Shown here in pieces: positions 1-11,683 of a stretch of 64,000 nucleotides of DNA. The notes under the pieces were generated by a model that saw only the letters and a list, made by a program, of their open reading frames with translations, did not search any database and was not told where the DNA came from. The translations under genes and the position numbers were made by a program. Origin of the DNA: Talinum fruticosum. Lineage: Eukaryota > Streptophyta > Magnoliopsida > Caryophyllales > Talinaceae. Location of the stretch: positions 8,069,501-8,133,500 of the forward strand of contig JAITYX010000004.1 of the NCBI GenBank assembly GCA_021018815.1, in the 5' to 3' direction. Numbering within the stretch: position 1 is the stretch's first letter; the number at the start of each line of letters is the position of its first letter.

Positions 1-226
1 GTAGAGCAAGTGTGAGTTAAGGAGGAAGAACGAGGACCCCTTCTTCTGCAATGATGTCCTTAAGTAGAGACTATTGGGCAAGGAAGAGGTAGTGAGTGAA
101 GAGGTAAATCTAGGACTTGAGTTGTAGTCCTGCGTAGTAGAGGTTGTACTTCCTCTATCTCCTCTTTTGAGCACTCAGCCTCTTCAGCTTAAGATGGTTG
201 TGCAGAAGGTTGAGCCTTCTTCTACT

Positions 227-299
227 TCGGCTTCTTCTTCTTCTTCTTCTTCTTCTTATTCTTCTTCTTCTTCTTCTTCTTCTTCTTCTTCTTCTTCTT

Positions 300-330
<31 letters not shown>

Positions 331-521
331 GCCCTCAGCCTCTTCAGCTTAAGATGGTTGTGCAGTAAGGTTGAGCCTAGGATTGACCAATATGCCTAGC
401 CTCTTATTAGGCGGACTCGGTGTGTTCCGAGGGAATGACCTCAGGTTCCTTCTCCCCTTGGCCTGCTCCTTCTTCTTCTTCTTCTTCTTCTTCTTCTTCT
501 TCTTCTTCTTCTTCTTCTTCC
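227..521. repeat. CTT microsatellites with a duplicated flank
   Basis: Two (CTT)n arrays lie at about 227-330 and 470-521. The word TCTTCAGCTTAAGATGG with its continuation is present on both sides of the first array (about 180-215 and 340-377), so the array arose with or inside a 160-bp tandem duplication. On the minus strand the array would encode lysine/glutamate/arginine repeats in the extra Copia ORF. Confidence 0.85.
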
Positions 522-539
522 GACTCGGAGTCGAGAAAA

Positions 540-1730
540 GCTAGAGGACTCCGAGGATGATTATGCTTCAAAGTAAGATTTTGAGTCCTCGGTAGCCTTT
601 GATCCGTGCTCTTGAAGGCGGAAAATCTGGTCTTGTTGTTGCTTAATGAAGTCTTTTAGCTCATTGACCAAGGCTTTACTCGATCGATCCGCTTTTGAGC
701 CTAGCTCAAGCCGAGTCAAAATAGGCATGAAAGTCCGGAATGCACCAAGAGTGGATTGTAACTCTTTAGCAGGAGCAGCAAATTGAGAAGTCACCTTTTG
801 AAGTAGGTCCATTAAAAGGGAAAACTGGGAAGAATATGGTCCAGCAATAAGAATAGGACCCTCATAACTTTTCTAAGTCTAAGGAGGAAGTGGAAGCTCG
901 GAATAGTGGATCTAGACACTAGGTAAATTTTCCTACCAATGAGCTTATTTTTGCCTATACGGACAGACTAGCTCGAGACATTTGAGTGGATCATCAAGGA
1001 GATCCACTTTGAAGTGAGAGAAAATAACAGAGAGCAATGCCCCAAAAAGAAGAAGGGGTTTCTTCCGATCGTTAGGAATAGAGTTATCTTGACGATGATG
1101 AAAGGGAAGAGGTCAACCTCATACCCTTCAAGAATATCAAAGAGAACTTTGAGAACCTTGCTATTAGGGTTCTCCTTAGAGGGATAGAAAGAAAACACAG
1201 TTTTCATCAAAATAAAACAAAGAAGTCCGACTTCGATTTCATCCGAGTCACGTAAAAGTTCTTTCCGGACTTGGGCACAACTCGGTGTATTTGTCAAAGA
1301 AATCATCAACGATTTCAGTGAATGAATAGGATTTGAGTTCATAAAGAGAGTATGAACGTCAAAGAGTTTGTGAAGGAGAGAGAGGTTAATGAGAATAGTT
1401 TTCGCTTGAACAATGAAGAGATTATGTTGTCTCTCACAACCATGTTAGCATAGAATTCAGTGACGAGTTGGAGGTAGACATAATCACGTAAACACAAATA
1501 CTTGAAAGTACCTGTGTGGAGGATAGACTTGAACCAAGAAAGTTTGGTGGTTAAGAAGAATTTTTCTTCAATGAAGTAGTGCTGGGCAACGATGAGCTTT
1601 TGGTCATCGAAAGCGAGTGCTTTGCCCATAGAAGGATCCTTTTGAGGATTCTCGAGTTGAATGTTCAGGTTCTAGCCTTTTTGGCGGCTGACCCCGATTT
1701 GGTCAGTACGTCCCTTCTTACGCATATTTT
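540..1730 (-). pseudogene. Extra ORF downstream of Copia pol (Sirevirus envelope-like position)
   Basis: Several minus-strand frames follow one another without recognisable pol homology: 1629-1339 (starts MGKALAFDDQKLIVAQHYFI), 1342-968 (contains LKVLFDILEGYEVDLFPFII) and 812-561, a likely coiled coil with heptad-like leucines. Before position 540 come AAG-rich repeats that would encode charged low-complexity sequence. The middle part looks to me like the plant transposon protein family often attached to LTR elements; this is from memory of the family, not a search. The position after RNase H suits the envelope-like ORF of Sireviruses. Frames shift at about 1340 and 950, so the gene is broken. 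Confidence 0.5.
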
Positions 1731-1910
1731 AGAGAAAGTTAAAGAAATTTGATTGAGAGAGTGAGAGAGTAGGACATTAAACGAGTGAGAAAGAGTTAGG
1801 AGTTGAGAGTCCGAAATTAGAGAGTGTCCGAGCAAGGAATTATGAGTTCGAGTAAGAAGAGAGTAAGAGAGCAAGAGATAGCAAAGTGAATGAATGACGA
1901 CAAATAGGTG

Positions 1911-1920
1911 CTATTTATAG
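1911..1920 (-). promoter_or_regulatory. TATA box upstream of the extra Copia ORF
   Basis: The minus strand reads CTATAAATAG, followed within 60-130 bases by a CT-rich leader-like run and then ATG codons of the downstream ORF. It could be a private promoter for the envelope-like ORF or part of a co-opted sequence. Judged from motif and spacing only. Confidence 0.35.
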
Positions 1921-2328
1921 AATAATAACTCTCATAGAAAAAAACATTTCGACTCAACGCTCAAAGTAACAGACTAGCGCACCATTTGGCTTTCTAGTGA
2001 CCAATGGTTACTTCTTGAAACTGCTTCTTTCTAACGGCTAGTTCTCTAACCATTCACGTGACTCGAAAGAGAAAAAGAAATTTTCTAAAACATTTCCAAG
2101 ATTCTCTATTGATTTAGAGATGATCTTAGAATTTTTATGTCCATTTTTATCATAAACCGAGCTTGACTCAGTAAGATGTCCGAGTCGCTCGAGCACACTT
2201 AGAAACTTAATAACTCATAGCTTAGTTTCAGTAGTTCAACCGATTTATTCACTCAAAACATATAATAAATAATCAAACTCATAGATTCTCATTTAATCAC
2301 TCAAATAATTATGCAATGAATTAAATAA

Positions 2329-2830
2329 TCATGTGATCATCATGTCAAGTTCGTTCCTAATAAAGAAAAACTGATCTTCACTCATAGGTTTTGTGAGAAT
2401 ATCACCTAATTGAAATTTGGTAGCAATAAACTCAAGTTCAATATCACCTTTTCTATAGTGATTTCTCAGAAAATGATACCTGACCTCAATGTGTTTTGTC
2501 TTTGAATGTTGTACTAGATTCTTGGTGATACTCGATGGAACTTTGATTATAACACTTGATTGGAATAGATGTAAATGACAATCCAAAATCCTTCAAGTGT
2601 TGCTTGATCCATAGAATCTAAGCACAACAAGCTCCAGGTGTTATGTACTTTACCTCGGTTGTTGTTAGAGCAATTGAATTTTGTTTCTTAAAGTGCTAGG
2701 AGATGAGTGATTGACCCGAAATTGGCATGCTTCGAGGTGCTGTTTTTATCAACTTTGTAAAAAGCATAGTCAGCGTATTAGTATCTTGTGAGATTTAAAT
2801 ATGAGTCTTTTGAATACCAGAGACCAAGTG
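2329..2830 (-). pseudogene. Copia RNase H remnant (end of pol)
   Basis: The minus-strand segment 2586-2329 carries the characteristic C-terminus of Copia RNase H: KTKHIEVRYHFLRNHYRKGD, followed by IELEFIATKFQLGDILTKPM and EDQFFFIRNEL. Upstream pieces between 2600 and 2830 resemble the start of the domain but are out of frame with it. This segment directly follows the integrase remnant, showing loss of about 2 kb of reverse transcriptase. Confidence 0.85.
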
Positions 2831-2939
2831 TCCGAGTCCCTGCAAGATATCTAAAAATTCTCTTCATTGTAGTGAGATGTAATTTGTCTGTGTTGATCGC
2901 CTCAACCCGTAAATAGTAAGGTAAATCATTTTCAATCAT

Positions 2940-3865
2940 CATTGTCCTTTCTATTTCTTCCAGTGTTTTTTCTTTCTCTCCACTACTCTGTTCTGTTGAG
3001 GAGTTCTTGGTGCTGAGAAGTTATGAAAGATGTCATTCTTGTCATAGAAATCTGCAAATTCCGAGTAATCAAACTCCCTTCCATGGTCGGTTTGAATTTC
3101 CTAATCCGAGTCTCAAACTCTACTTTTATTTTCCTGCAGATCTTAGTGAACTCTTTGAATGCTTCATTTGTTTTCTTTAGAAAACACACTCAGGTAAATT
3201 GTGAGTAATCATCAACAATAACTAGCACATATGATTTACCTCCTAGGATTTTGATAGGAATTTCACCACATAAATCCATGTGTTAATTCAAGCACTTTGG
3301 ATGTAGATACTCGTCTTAAGTGGCTTAAAAGATGATCCGACTTGTTTTCCTTTTGTGCATGCATCACATATTTTATCTTTTTTAAAGGAACAGTTAGGCA
3401 AGCCTCTAACTAATCGATGAGATGCAAATTTCTTGATAGTGTGCATGCTAATATGACCTAGTCTACAATGCCATATCCATGAATCATCATTTAGAGATGC
3501 TTTCAAACATGATAAATCTTGACTATAATCAAAGAAAGGAATGGTGTAAGTGTTACCTGACCTTAGACCCGAGGGTTTTGTCTCTTTGGTGACTGCATCG
3601 AAATAAAACAATTGGTCTAAGTAAACCTTACCTTTTGACCTTTGTCACACAACCGAGAGATGCTTAGAAGATTATATTGAGCCATTTGACAACGTAGATT
3701 GGACTGACTAAATAATCTCATTCACCAATTCCGCCAATCCCAACTATCTTGCCCTTACTGTTGTCTCCAAATGTGACTTTTCCTCATTTCATTTCTTCTA
3801 ATTCCGAGAAGAGTCTTGAATCTCCAGACATGTGGCATGAGCATCCACTGTCTAAGTACAAATGA
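2940..3865 (-). pseudogene. Copia protease, GAG-pre-integrase and integrase remnant
   Basis: At about 3820-3865 the minus strand encodes a DSGCSCHMSGD-like aspartic protease motif (normally DSGCSRHMTG). From 3611 to 3288 lies a GAG-pre-integrase domain with WIWHCRLGHISMHTIKKFA and a CX2C knuckle (KICDACTKGKQ), the zinc-binding end of the integrase. At about 2960-3110 the catalytic core is recognisable by TDHGREFDYSEFADF and NFSAPRTPQQNRVVER, the latter carrying the third acidic region. Frameshifts interrupt every domain. The integrase stops near 2940, and sequence then jumps to RNase H, so the integrase C-terminus and reverse transcriptase are deleted. Confidence 0.85.
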
Positions 3866-4559
3866 CCCTTTCATTTCTGAGTAACCTGCAAAAATAGAAA
3901 CAAACTAACCCTTCTAAATTCCTTTTACAAACCCAAGTAATTGTCTTTACTCGTGGTCTTTTCTCGAGGAAGAGCACTTTCGGGAACCCATATTTGAATA
4001 ATTTTGGGTTTGGTGTTATTCCGAGTCTTCTTTCTTGAGAAATGGCTCTGTGTCTCTTTTCTTTGAAAAACTCTCTTTTTGTAAACACGTTAAGAAGGCT
4101 TTTTCATGAAAACCGATCCGCACTCACTCTATTTTCTATTTGAATGAATAGGACCATGCTCAACTTTCCCGAACTTAATAGTTTTGGAGTCGGTGTTGGA
4201 AAGATTCTTGTAGGAATTATCTTCCTCTTCAGCATTAAATCCAATACCTTCTTTTCGAAATGACACACTGAGAACCAAGTAATAAATCAAGGTTTTTCGA
4301 CCTTGAGTAAGTTTCAAAACCAACTCTTGAGACTCGTTGAGCTTTAATTTCAATTGCTCATTCTTTGTTCCTAGGCTCGAAACTCAGTCTCATTATCTTG
4401 AGTATTGGTCTCAAGCACTTTCGGATTTTGTCTCAAGTTTTCTAAATCAGCTTTCAAAATGATGTTCTCGGGATTAAGAGATTCCAATTTCTCTTTGAAT
4501 TCGAAGATTCAGAATTAGAATTTTCTTCCAAAGTAAAAATATATCTAGAAAGATGATGC

Positions 4560-5740
4560 TTGGAAAACTTAAGGAAGTAGTTGATTACCTCCTAAGGATC
4601 TGTTTCCTCAAGCATCCGATGCCTCGCTGTCTAACTCGGATCCAGCTTCCGAGTCCGATAGAGCCATTAGACACTTTGATTCATCATCGGTGTCATCATC
4701 TTCTTCGACTCTTCATCGCTCCAGGTAGCAACCATAGCCTTTTTCTTCTTTCTGTCCTTCTTTCTCTTTGGACAGTCTTTGACTATGTGCTCGTCACTGC
4801 CACACTCAAAACATCCAGAGTTCTTATTTAAAGATAAATTTAAAGAGGATGAGACTTTACCTTTTTGTCTTTCTTGTAAAACTCTTGTTTGGGCCTCTTC
4901 TACCACTTTTTGTATTTCATTATTTTCTTGAAACCTCAGGCTAGAAGTGCCATGGGGTCTTCTTCAGAATCCGAGGAGCTCGGACTTGGACTTTTTCTTC
5001 CGAGGGCTTGAGAGCTATATTTCTTTTGGTGCTAACCTCATCTTCCTCTTCTTCTAGATGCAACTCATGGGTGAGTAGTTTTCCAATGAGCTCATCTAGC
5101 CTCGAGTTGAGACAAGTTCTGAGCTTCCTCTATGGCTGTCACATTGGGACCGCATCTTCTCTTGGGTAGACTCCTCGGAATCTTTCCGACGACTTCTTCA
5201 TGAGACATTTTCTTTCCAAGAGATTTGAGATTATTGACAATTCCAGTGAATTGAATGTACAGACTAACTTATGTTCTCATCAGGCTCCATCTTGAATAGC
5301 TCATACTTGTGGAGATACCGACCGATCTTGGCCTACGTTACTTGGCTAGTACATTTATATGTAGTGATTAATGTATCCCAAACTTCTTTGGCTGTGTCAC
5401 AGCAGATACTCTGTTGTATTTTGCAGAGTCAATTGCACACATCAATGTGGTCATTGCCTTGAAGTTATTTCTATACTTCTTGTTTTCTTCAGGTGTGAAC
5501 TTAGACTTCACTTTGGGCACAACTTGTGTTCCTTTCATCTTCGTGGGATTGTAGTTGTCATTGCAGATAATGTTCCAGGCCTCCTCATCATAATCCTAGA
5601 TGAAGCACTCCATGATCATCTTCCGGTGTGCGAAGTTTGATCCTTTGAACTTGGGTGTTCCGGTGAAAGATCTTCCTTCATCAAACTCTCCATAGTTAAG
5701 AATCATATGATCTTTAGACCTTGGATTTGTTAGATCCTTT
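4560..5740 (-). pseudogene. Copia gag remnant with CCHC zinc knuckle
   Basis: Minus-strand reading gives broken segments of a UBN2-type retrotransposon Gag. These include a region typical of the family around 5390-5480 (cysteine-alanine-isoleucine-aspartate core), the stretch IVNNLKSLGKKMSHEEVVGK near 5170-5250, and an AIEEA...LDELIG helix near 5070-5140. A CX2CX4HX4C knuckle (CFECGSDEHIVKDCP) lies at about 4770-4815, followed by a lysine-rich tail. Gag would form the capsid and bind RNA in the cytoplasmic particle. Stops and frameshifts separate the pieces, so it is not functional. Confidence 0.8.
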
Positions 5741-5750
5741 TGAAAGGCTA

Positions 5751-5762
5751 GGCTCGATACCA
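5751..5762 (-). other. Copia primer binding site (initiator tRNA-Met)
   Basis: The minus strand reads TGGTATCGAGCC, which is the plant Copia PBS for initiator methionine tRNA (TGGTATCAGAGC) with one base missing. It lies two bases after the LTR end and just before gag. Confidence 0.75.
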
Positions 5763-5764
5763 AT

Positions 5765-7262
5765 TGAAGGTTTTATTTTTGAGAGTCTAAATCACCCTAG
5801 AGAGGGGTGAATAGGGTGTGAAGGAAATTTTGCAAAATTACAAAGTTTTCTAAAAAGAAAAGACCTAGAAAACTATTCTAAGTTTAGACTGGACTCAAAA
5901 GCGAGGAACTCGGACTGGAAACCCTGCTAAGGCAGAAAACCATGAACAATGTTAATCTAAGTACTAAGTCAAATCCAATATTTTGAATCCATAAAATACA
6001 AGGATTGACTCTTACTGAATTGCTCCCTTAGACAATTCAATTACAAGATTTTCCTAGATACAAAAGTTCCCTTATCTCGTTGTAGTAATTTCTAATTGAG
6101 ATAACCCTTACAGTTAGGAACAATTGAACTGAGTTAACCCTTACAACTCAATCAAGAGACTTTATAGAGAATTGAAATAAGTAAGAGTAGTTACATGACT
6201 TTTCTCTTTTCAACTTAGAAAGTATAAACTTAAGTAAAGAGTTAGAAAGCTAGAAGATTGAGAGTGATAGAATGTTTTGTTTAGTTCCAAGCAATGTGTT
6301 CGTCAATCTTCAAGTCTTTAGGCAAGCTTGTATTTATACTCAGCAAGGCATATTAGCCATTGTGACTGATCTTGAACTTGGAAGCTTTACTAGCCATTGT
6401 AACGGATAGTCCGAGTCACTCAAAAAGGATTTGTTGCAAATATGAACGTTATGCTTAGGTCCTTGGCTCAAAAAGTAGTCCATCCCATTGTTTGTGACTG
6501 AAATTTAGGGTGGAAATAATTGTTAAACTCAAAGTTGAAGTTTACCAGATTTGGTAACAAATAACCCTAACACGGCATCCGAGCCTTGTCCCGAAACAAG
6601 ATTCTTCTGTCTCGCTAGTGTTTAACAGTTAGAAGTCGATTGCTTTTGCCTTTCAAAACAAGATTAAAATACTTTAATCAACCTGCAAAAGTAAATCAAA
6701 ATGGTACTCAAAGTATAAAAATACTTTGGTCTAAGATTAGGAAAGGATAAAAGTTAATTCATCATAATTAAGTGCTTAATTATCCTTAACCCGAGATAAT
6801 GGAATTTTCTCGAGTCCGATATTCAATAGGTTTAAATTCCTTCTTTTGTCTATCTTTAAATGATCAAGACATTGAGAATGAAACGACACCATACATCAAA
6901 TTGATCATGTAAATAATTTCTTTGAATAAACTGACTTAGAAATAAGAACTAGCGCAGTAATTTATTTTCATCTAACTCATAAAGTTAGTGCTCAAAAAAA
7001 GATATGTTCATGAAATTATTTACTCATGACAACCTGTCCGAGTTGCATCCGAGTGGGTCGAAAACCTAGTGAGGTGCGTTCTACTCAAGAAATGCTTTTT
7101 GAGTAGGTCAGACAAGTATTAAAAAGTTAAAGATAAGTTTCTTAAATACTAAGAATGACTTGAAATCAAAACTATAGAAAGATAGAGAGTTATACCCGAG
7201 TCTTCAAGCAATTAAAACCCACTGGAAGCTAAAACAATATTTAAGGAGTCCTTCATTTCAAC
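5765..7262 (-). repeat. Copia 5' LTR (tentative outer edge)
   Basis: On the minus strand the LTR would begin TGTTGAAATG near 7262 and end AAAACCTTCA at 5765, giving the canonical TG...CA ends, two bases before the PBS. It contains a TATAAATA element (6330-6340) and a stretch that reads AGAGGGGTGAATAGGGTG-like near 5800-5820. No second copy is present in the window, so the ends rest on the TG/CA rule and PBS spacing only. Confidence 0.6.
6330..6340 (-). promoter_or_regulatory. TATA box of Copia LTR
   Basis: The minus strand reads GAGTATAAATAC inside the proposed LTR, about 565 bases before the PBS. That places U3 at higher and R-U5 at lower coordinates, as expected for a minus-strand element. 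Confidence 0.5.
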
Positions 7263-8348
7263 AAAAAAAAATATTTAAGGAGTCCTTTTCTTCTATCGAT
7301 TAATCATCCTCGGTGCCTATCCATAATTGTCAGCTAACCTTATCCTTAACCTACCATGGTATCCAGCCTAAACCTCCATATTTTCCGGCAAAAATGGAGC
7401 TTCTATGCCATAAAGTCAAATTTTTCACCCCAATGACGTTCACGCCATCAAAGATCTTGCATCTCACTCTTCTAATGAGCGAATGTTGTCTCGTATGTTC
7501 CGACATCTTGATTCACCTCTCTCTCTCTCTCTCTCTCTCTTCCTCGTTGATGCTTTCGTTGCCATCAACTTTGGTAGCGGATGCGTCCACTTGTTAGTGA
7601 GCAGTACTCGTCTACTTCCGTGTGTATGCGATCGGTGAGGAATGTTGTCGGTAAGTGCGGGTTGTAAGGATGCTAGATGCATTGCAGATGCAATTTGGAA
7701 GCACATGGACACTTCCTACCGAAAAAATGGTGCAAGGCAATTCATCGAAAAATATAGAGATTTTCGCCGAAATTGATGATGGGTTAAAAGTAGCATGAGA
7801 GTGTTGAGATGTCTAGGGTCAGAATAAATGGAGGGGAAAGGGAGTTGAGACAGCTGCGACCACTAATGGAAAAGAAGAAGTGCAGCTTAATTACTTTTTA
7901 TTGATGAATAGAAAGCAGCCAAACCCTTAAGATAACTATGTATATAAATAGTTTTTGATTTATATCATGTACTTATTAATTAATTAAAATTTTTTTAAAA
8001 ATGAACAGTTAAGATATACACATGACACATGTACGACTTAGATTTATTTAATTTTGGTGGTTGTCTTATGACGACAACCACTATAAACGGATATTATTTA
8101 TTCATTAGATTTTTAATTCAAATCAAATAATATCAATAATCTTATATGTAATTAATTTTTTATGCTAAATAGTGTATCAAACAATTTATAACTTGTGGAG
8201 AACAATAAACTATAGTAATTAATGAGGATTAATAAAATAATTTTCTTCAAACCCCATTGAAAAAGCTTTTCATTTCTGAATAATAGTTAACTAAGATATT
8301 CAGTTATATTTAAATTTATAAATTTATCTATTATTTTGTTTGATATCT
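7263..8348. other. Intergenic DNA, no gene recognised
   Basis: AT-rich flank of the Copia element. It holds a (CT)n run at about 7519-7541 and a 7313-7597 plus-strand frame with no family I recognise. A mirrored minus frame across the same CT run is equally unconvincing. I see no splice, promoter or domain evidence for a gene. Confidence 0.5.
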
Positions 8349-8356
8349 ATTTATTC

Positions 8357-9571
8357 GAGTTATTTACTTTTGGAACCATCCAATTATGGTGTATAAATTT
8401 TTGGAACCCATAATTATGAAAATAAATTTTGGGTCCATTGAACTATTAATATATGAACACATTGAGGAACATGACCAAAATGTCCTTTTTATGTAATGTG
8501 TGCATTATATTATGAAAATGAAATTTTATTTGATAAATTTGTAAATAAATTTGTTCAGTAACAAATTTTTAAATCTTTTACCATTTTATGATTATTATTT
8601 TTTGTAATAATTTTTTAAATAACAACATTATTTGACATAAAACATATTATCTAAATTTTTTAAAAAATATCAACATCTTGCTAATTTTCTTGTTCCTCCT
8701 CTAAACAAATTCTTTCACATTGGATGATAATTTTCACCAGAGATAGTTGATATAAGAAATAAACAAACTAAAAAGTTAAAAAATAAAGATTCTCAAGCTT
8801 TATAAGATTATCATAAATTAACATGTCCCCCTCCCTCAAAACAATCCCCTCGTTATATTTTCATGTACATCAATTGAGTGTACATTTGAATCATTTTGCT
8901 ATAAAGGTAAAACTAATATATGCAAAAAAATATGAACAATGATACATAATTTAAAATTTAACATATTAAAAATATTGACTTCCATGAATGAAATGGTGCA
9001 GGAAATATATCAAAAATATATATAAAAAAGAAAATTATTGAATTACATATATAAATATGTATAACTAACATGCATTAACACCTTATATAACATGGAATAT
9101 ATAATTTTTTTGGATAGATATTGGAAATCTATATTTTTCTATGTTTTAACTTGTATAGTTTTATTTCAACCCGTAAAATCCTTATCTTTTATGAATAAAG
9201 AATGAAAGAAATTTTTTTATAGGAGGAATGAGAAAATTTAAAAAACATAAATTTTGTTTAAAAATGGATAGTATATTTTTAATGTCAAATGGTGGTGGAG
9301 TTGTTTAAAATATCTAGTACCTAATAATAATAGTCATAAAATAAGCTTTTTTAATTTATTATTAAATAAATTTATTTATAATTGATTAAATGAAATTTCA
9401 TTTTCATAATGTAATATACATATTAAATAAAGGAATGACATTTTGGTCATGTTCTTCTATTTATTCACATCACATGTTAATAGTTTAATGGACCTAAAAA
9501 TTCATTTTTATTGTTATGGGTTCCAAACATTCATGCACCATAATTAAACGTTTCTAAAAGTATATAATTCC
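8357..9571. mobile_element. MULE-like foldback element with about 250-bp terminal inverted repeats
   Basis: The left arm from 8357 (GAGTTATTTACTTTTGGAAC) matches the reverse complement of the right arm ending at 9571 (GGAATTATATACTTTTAGAA). The match continues for about 250 bases, including TTTGGAACCCATAA, GACCAAAATGTC and ATTATGAAAATGAAATTT. The arms are flanked by ATTTATTC at 8349-8356 and 9572-9579, an 8-bp duplication (9 bp with one mismatch). Long inverted repeats with a duplication near 9 bp suit a non-autonomous Mutator-like element. The interior is AT-rich and non-coding. Confidence 0.75.
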
Positions 9572-10014
9572 ATTTATTCAGGCATCTTTTTTTTGAGCAA
9601 AAAGGGGGAGTTGTATGGCTCTAAAAAGTAAATAATTCCATGTTACGGTAGTCTTCGGATGTCAAATTTATAATCATGCCAAACTCGAATAGACGAGTCA
9701 TAGGGTTGAAGATGAGCTAAAGAATATGCTACCGTATTCACCTCCCTTTTAACAAATGAGAATACAATAAAATCAAAGGAACAAGCAAAGATGTAAAATA
9801 TCATCAAAAATAATGCCAATTTCTGAAGCTAGCGAAGATCGTTTCTTTAATTTGGAGATGAGGGTCAAGCAATCACCTTTGATCGCTATACTTTTGACCC
9901 CTCTTTAATCACCTCGGAGATGCCGAACCTGCAGGCACGAGCCTCCTCCATTTTCGGGCCTAGAAATCCAGTACCTTGAGCTACAGCCGAGAATCTCACT
10001 ACTAGAAAAAGGCT

Positions 10015-10345
10015 TCTAACGACGAATAAATTGGTCGTTAAAAGTACATTTTATCATTGTTAAAAGTGATTAACGACCAAAAAATTTTGGTCGTCGGTTA
10101 TCATTAGTGCTTCCCTCGTTAATACTTTTAACGATGACTTTAAAATTTTCATCGTCACTTAAAATAACGATGAAACAAGATGTCGTCGTAATTAGTTGAT
10201 TGAATAACGATGAACTACATATCATTAACGACAAAATTTTTCGTCGTAGATTTAAAAGAACCATAAATACAAAAATTAAAATCATGATCATTAACAACCA
10301 ATTTGGTTCATAGTTATTTCTTTAACGATTAACATTTTCATCATT
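10015..10345. repeat. CACTA left subterminal repeats
   Basis: A dense cluster of direct and inverted copies of AACGACGA, AACGATGA and TCGTCGTTA-like words begins just inside the left terminus. In En/Spm-type elements such repeats bind the TNPA-like protein. A similar cluster sits at the other end, as expected. Confidence 0.8.
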
Positions 10346-11683
10346 AATAATATTATGGATAACCTAAATATATAATTTTACCAATTATCTTTAAAGTAAT
10401 GTAATAAAATATTGATCACTAATATATATATATATATATATAGTAACAACAAACTCTAATTGATATGTATAATTCCATTGAATACCACCGGTCTGCGAAA
10501 ACATAATATAAAACATAACCTAATATCAAAAGCATCCTAAAACACATAATCTAAAAAACAATCGAGGAAACTAGAAGTTCTTATAGTAATTGATATCCGA
10601 GTACAAGCAATATTGACCAAAAAATTAAAAAAAGAAGTCCTCCAAATGATTTAGAAAGTATAAATCTTCATCAACTACTCATAAAAGGTAAGGAAGTGTT
10701 AGAACTTGAATGAACAGTCCACATCTCCAAACAAATCCAGATCCGCAACAAATAGAGAATTATTAGAACTTTTACAAAATTGCAAAAGTATTCAACGTCT
10801 TATCAAACATATGTAACTCAAACAAGCAACCACCACTTGATGTTCGGAGCTACAACTGCATCATCGAGTGCATTGCATTACAATACATGCAGAAGTTGTG
10901 CTGCATCTCCATCGCAAATATCAAAGATACATAAATGTTTGAAAATGGTCTAACAAATTTTGTCCATGGATGGAAGGGTTATACCAAGGGGATCAACACC
11001 ATGACAAGGAGACAGGAAGAGCTAAGGGGAGCATAATAGGTTAGACTTTCTAAAAAGGGATAAATCTCTTAAGTCAATCAAGTTAAGAGCAAGTGCAATG
11101 GAAATATATCCATGATTCCTACACATCAACATTCTTTCTTTCTAATCTCAAAAAATATATTGTTCCCTACAATCAAAAAGTATATTGTTCAATCAAGGAA
11201 CCACAAAGCAAAGCTAACAGATCTTAGTGCCAAACTTATGGTTCTTCCGTAAAGCATATTCAGGCAAAATCAAGTCTTTAATAGTGTTCTTACACTTAAT
11301 TGAAACCTATATGACAAAATCATGCTCGACTTTGTCTCAATTATCTTTACAACCTTCCTACTCCAGAATCACAATTATAATCACAAACCCCAAAGGAAGT
11401 CCCAAAAGCAAATGTTTCAATTCTTTCCCTCTACATGTGACAACAAATCTTAGGCAGTCGAAGTATATCCCAATTGTCAACTATTAACCGGTTACACTAA
11501 GTTTCATTCACAATTAACCTTCATGTCTCACCTCAAACAATGTTTGATATTTCATCGCATTCTAGTAAACTAAATCAAGCTACTTACCGGCGAAAACAAG
11601 GTTCATTTTAAGTCTATGGATTATGGATGTTGAACTGCTAGAAAATGGCATCCTTGAAATTCGCTATTTCGACTCAACCGAAT
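10346..11683. other. CACTA interior, non-coding
   Basis: AT-rich sequence between the left subterminal repeats and the Transposase_24 type gene, with an (AT)n run near 10424-10442. It probably contains the 3' untranslated part of the minus-strand gene. No domain recognised. Confidence 0.5.

Larger units (their letters stand above)
1..7262 (-). mobile_element. Ty1/Copia LTR retrotransposon, Sirevirus-like, decayed and cut by window edge
   Basis: Read on the minus strand, the order is 5' LTR (about 5765-7262), primer binding site, gag with a CCHC knuckle, aspartic protease, GAG-pre-integrase, integrase, RNase H, then an extra ORF beyond pol. That order (PR-INT-RH) is Copia, and the additional ORF after RNase H is a hallmark of the Sirevirus lineage. 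All coding parts have frameshifts or stops, and the reverse transcriptase core is missing between integrase and RNase H. The 3' LTR is not seen and should lie left of position 1. The outer LTR edge near 7262 is tentative, because an 18-bp word (AATATTTAAGGAGTCCTT) is repeated on both sides of it. Confidence 0.85.
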
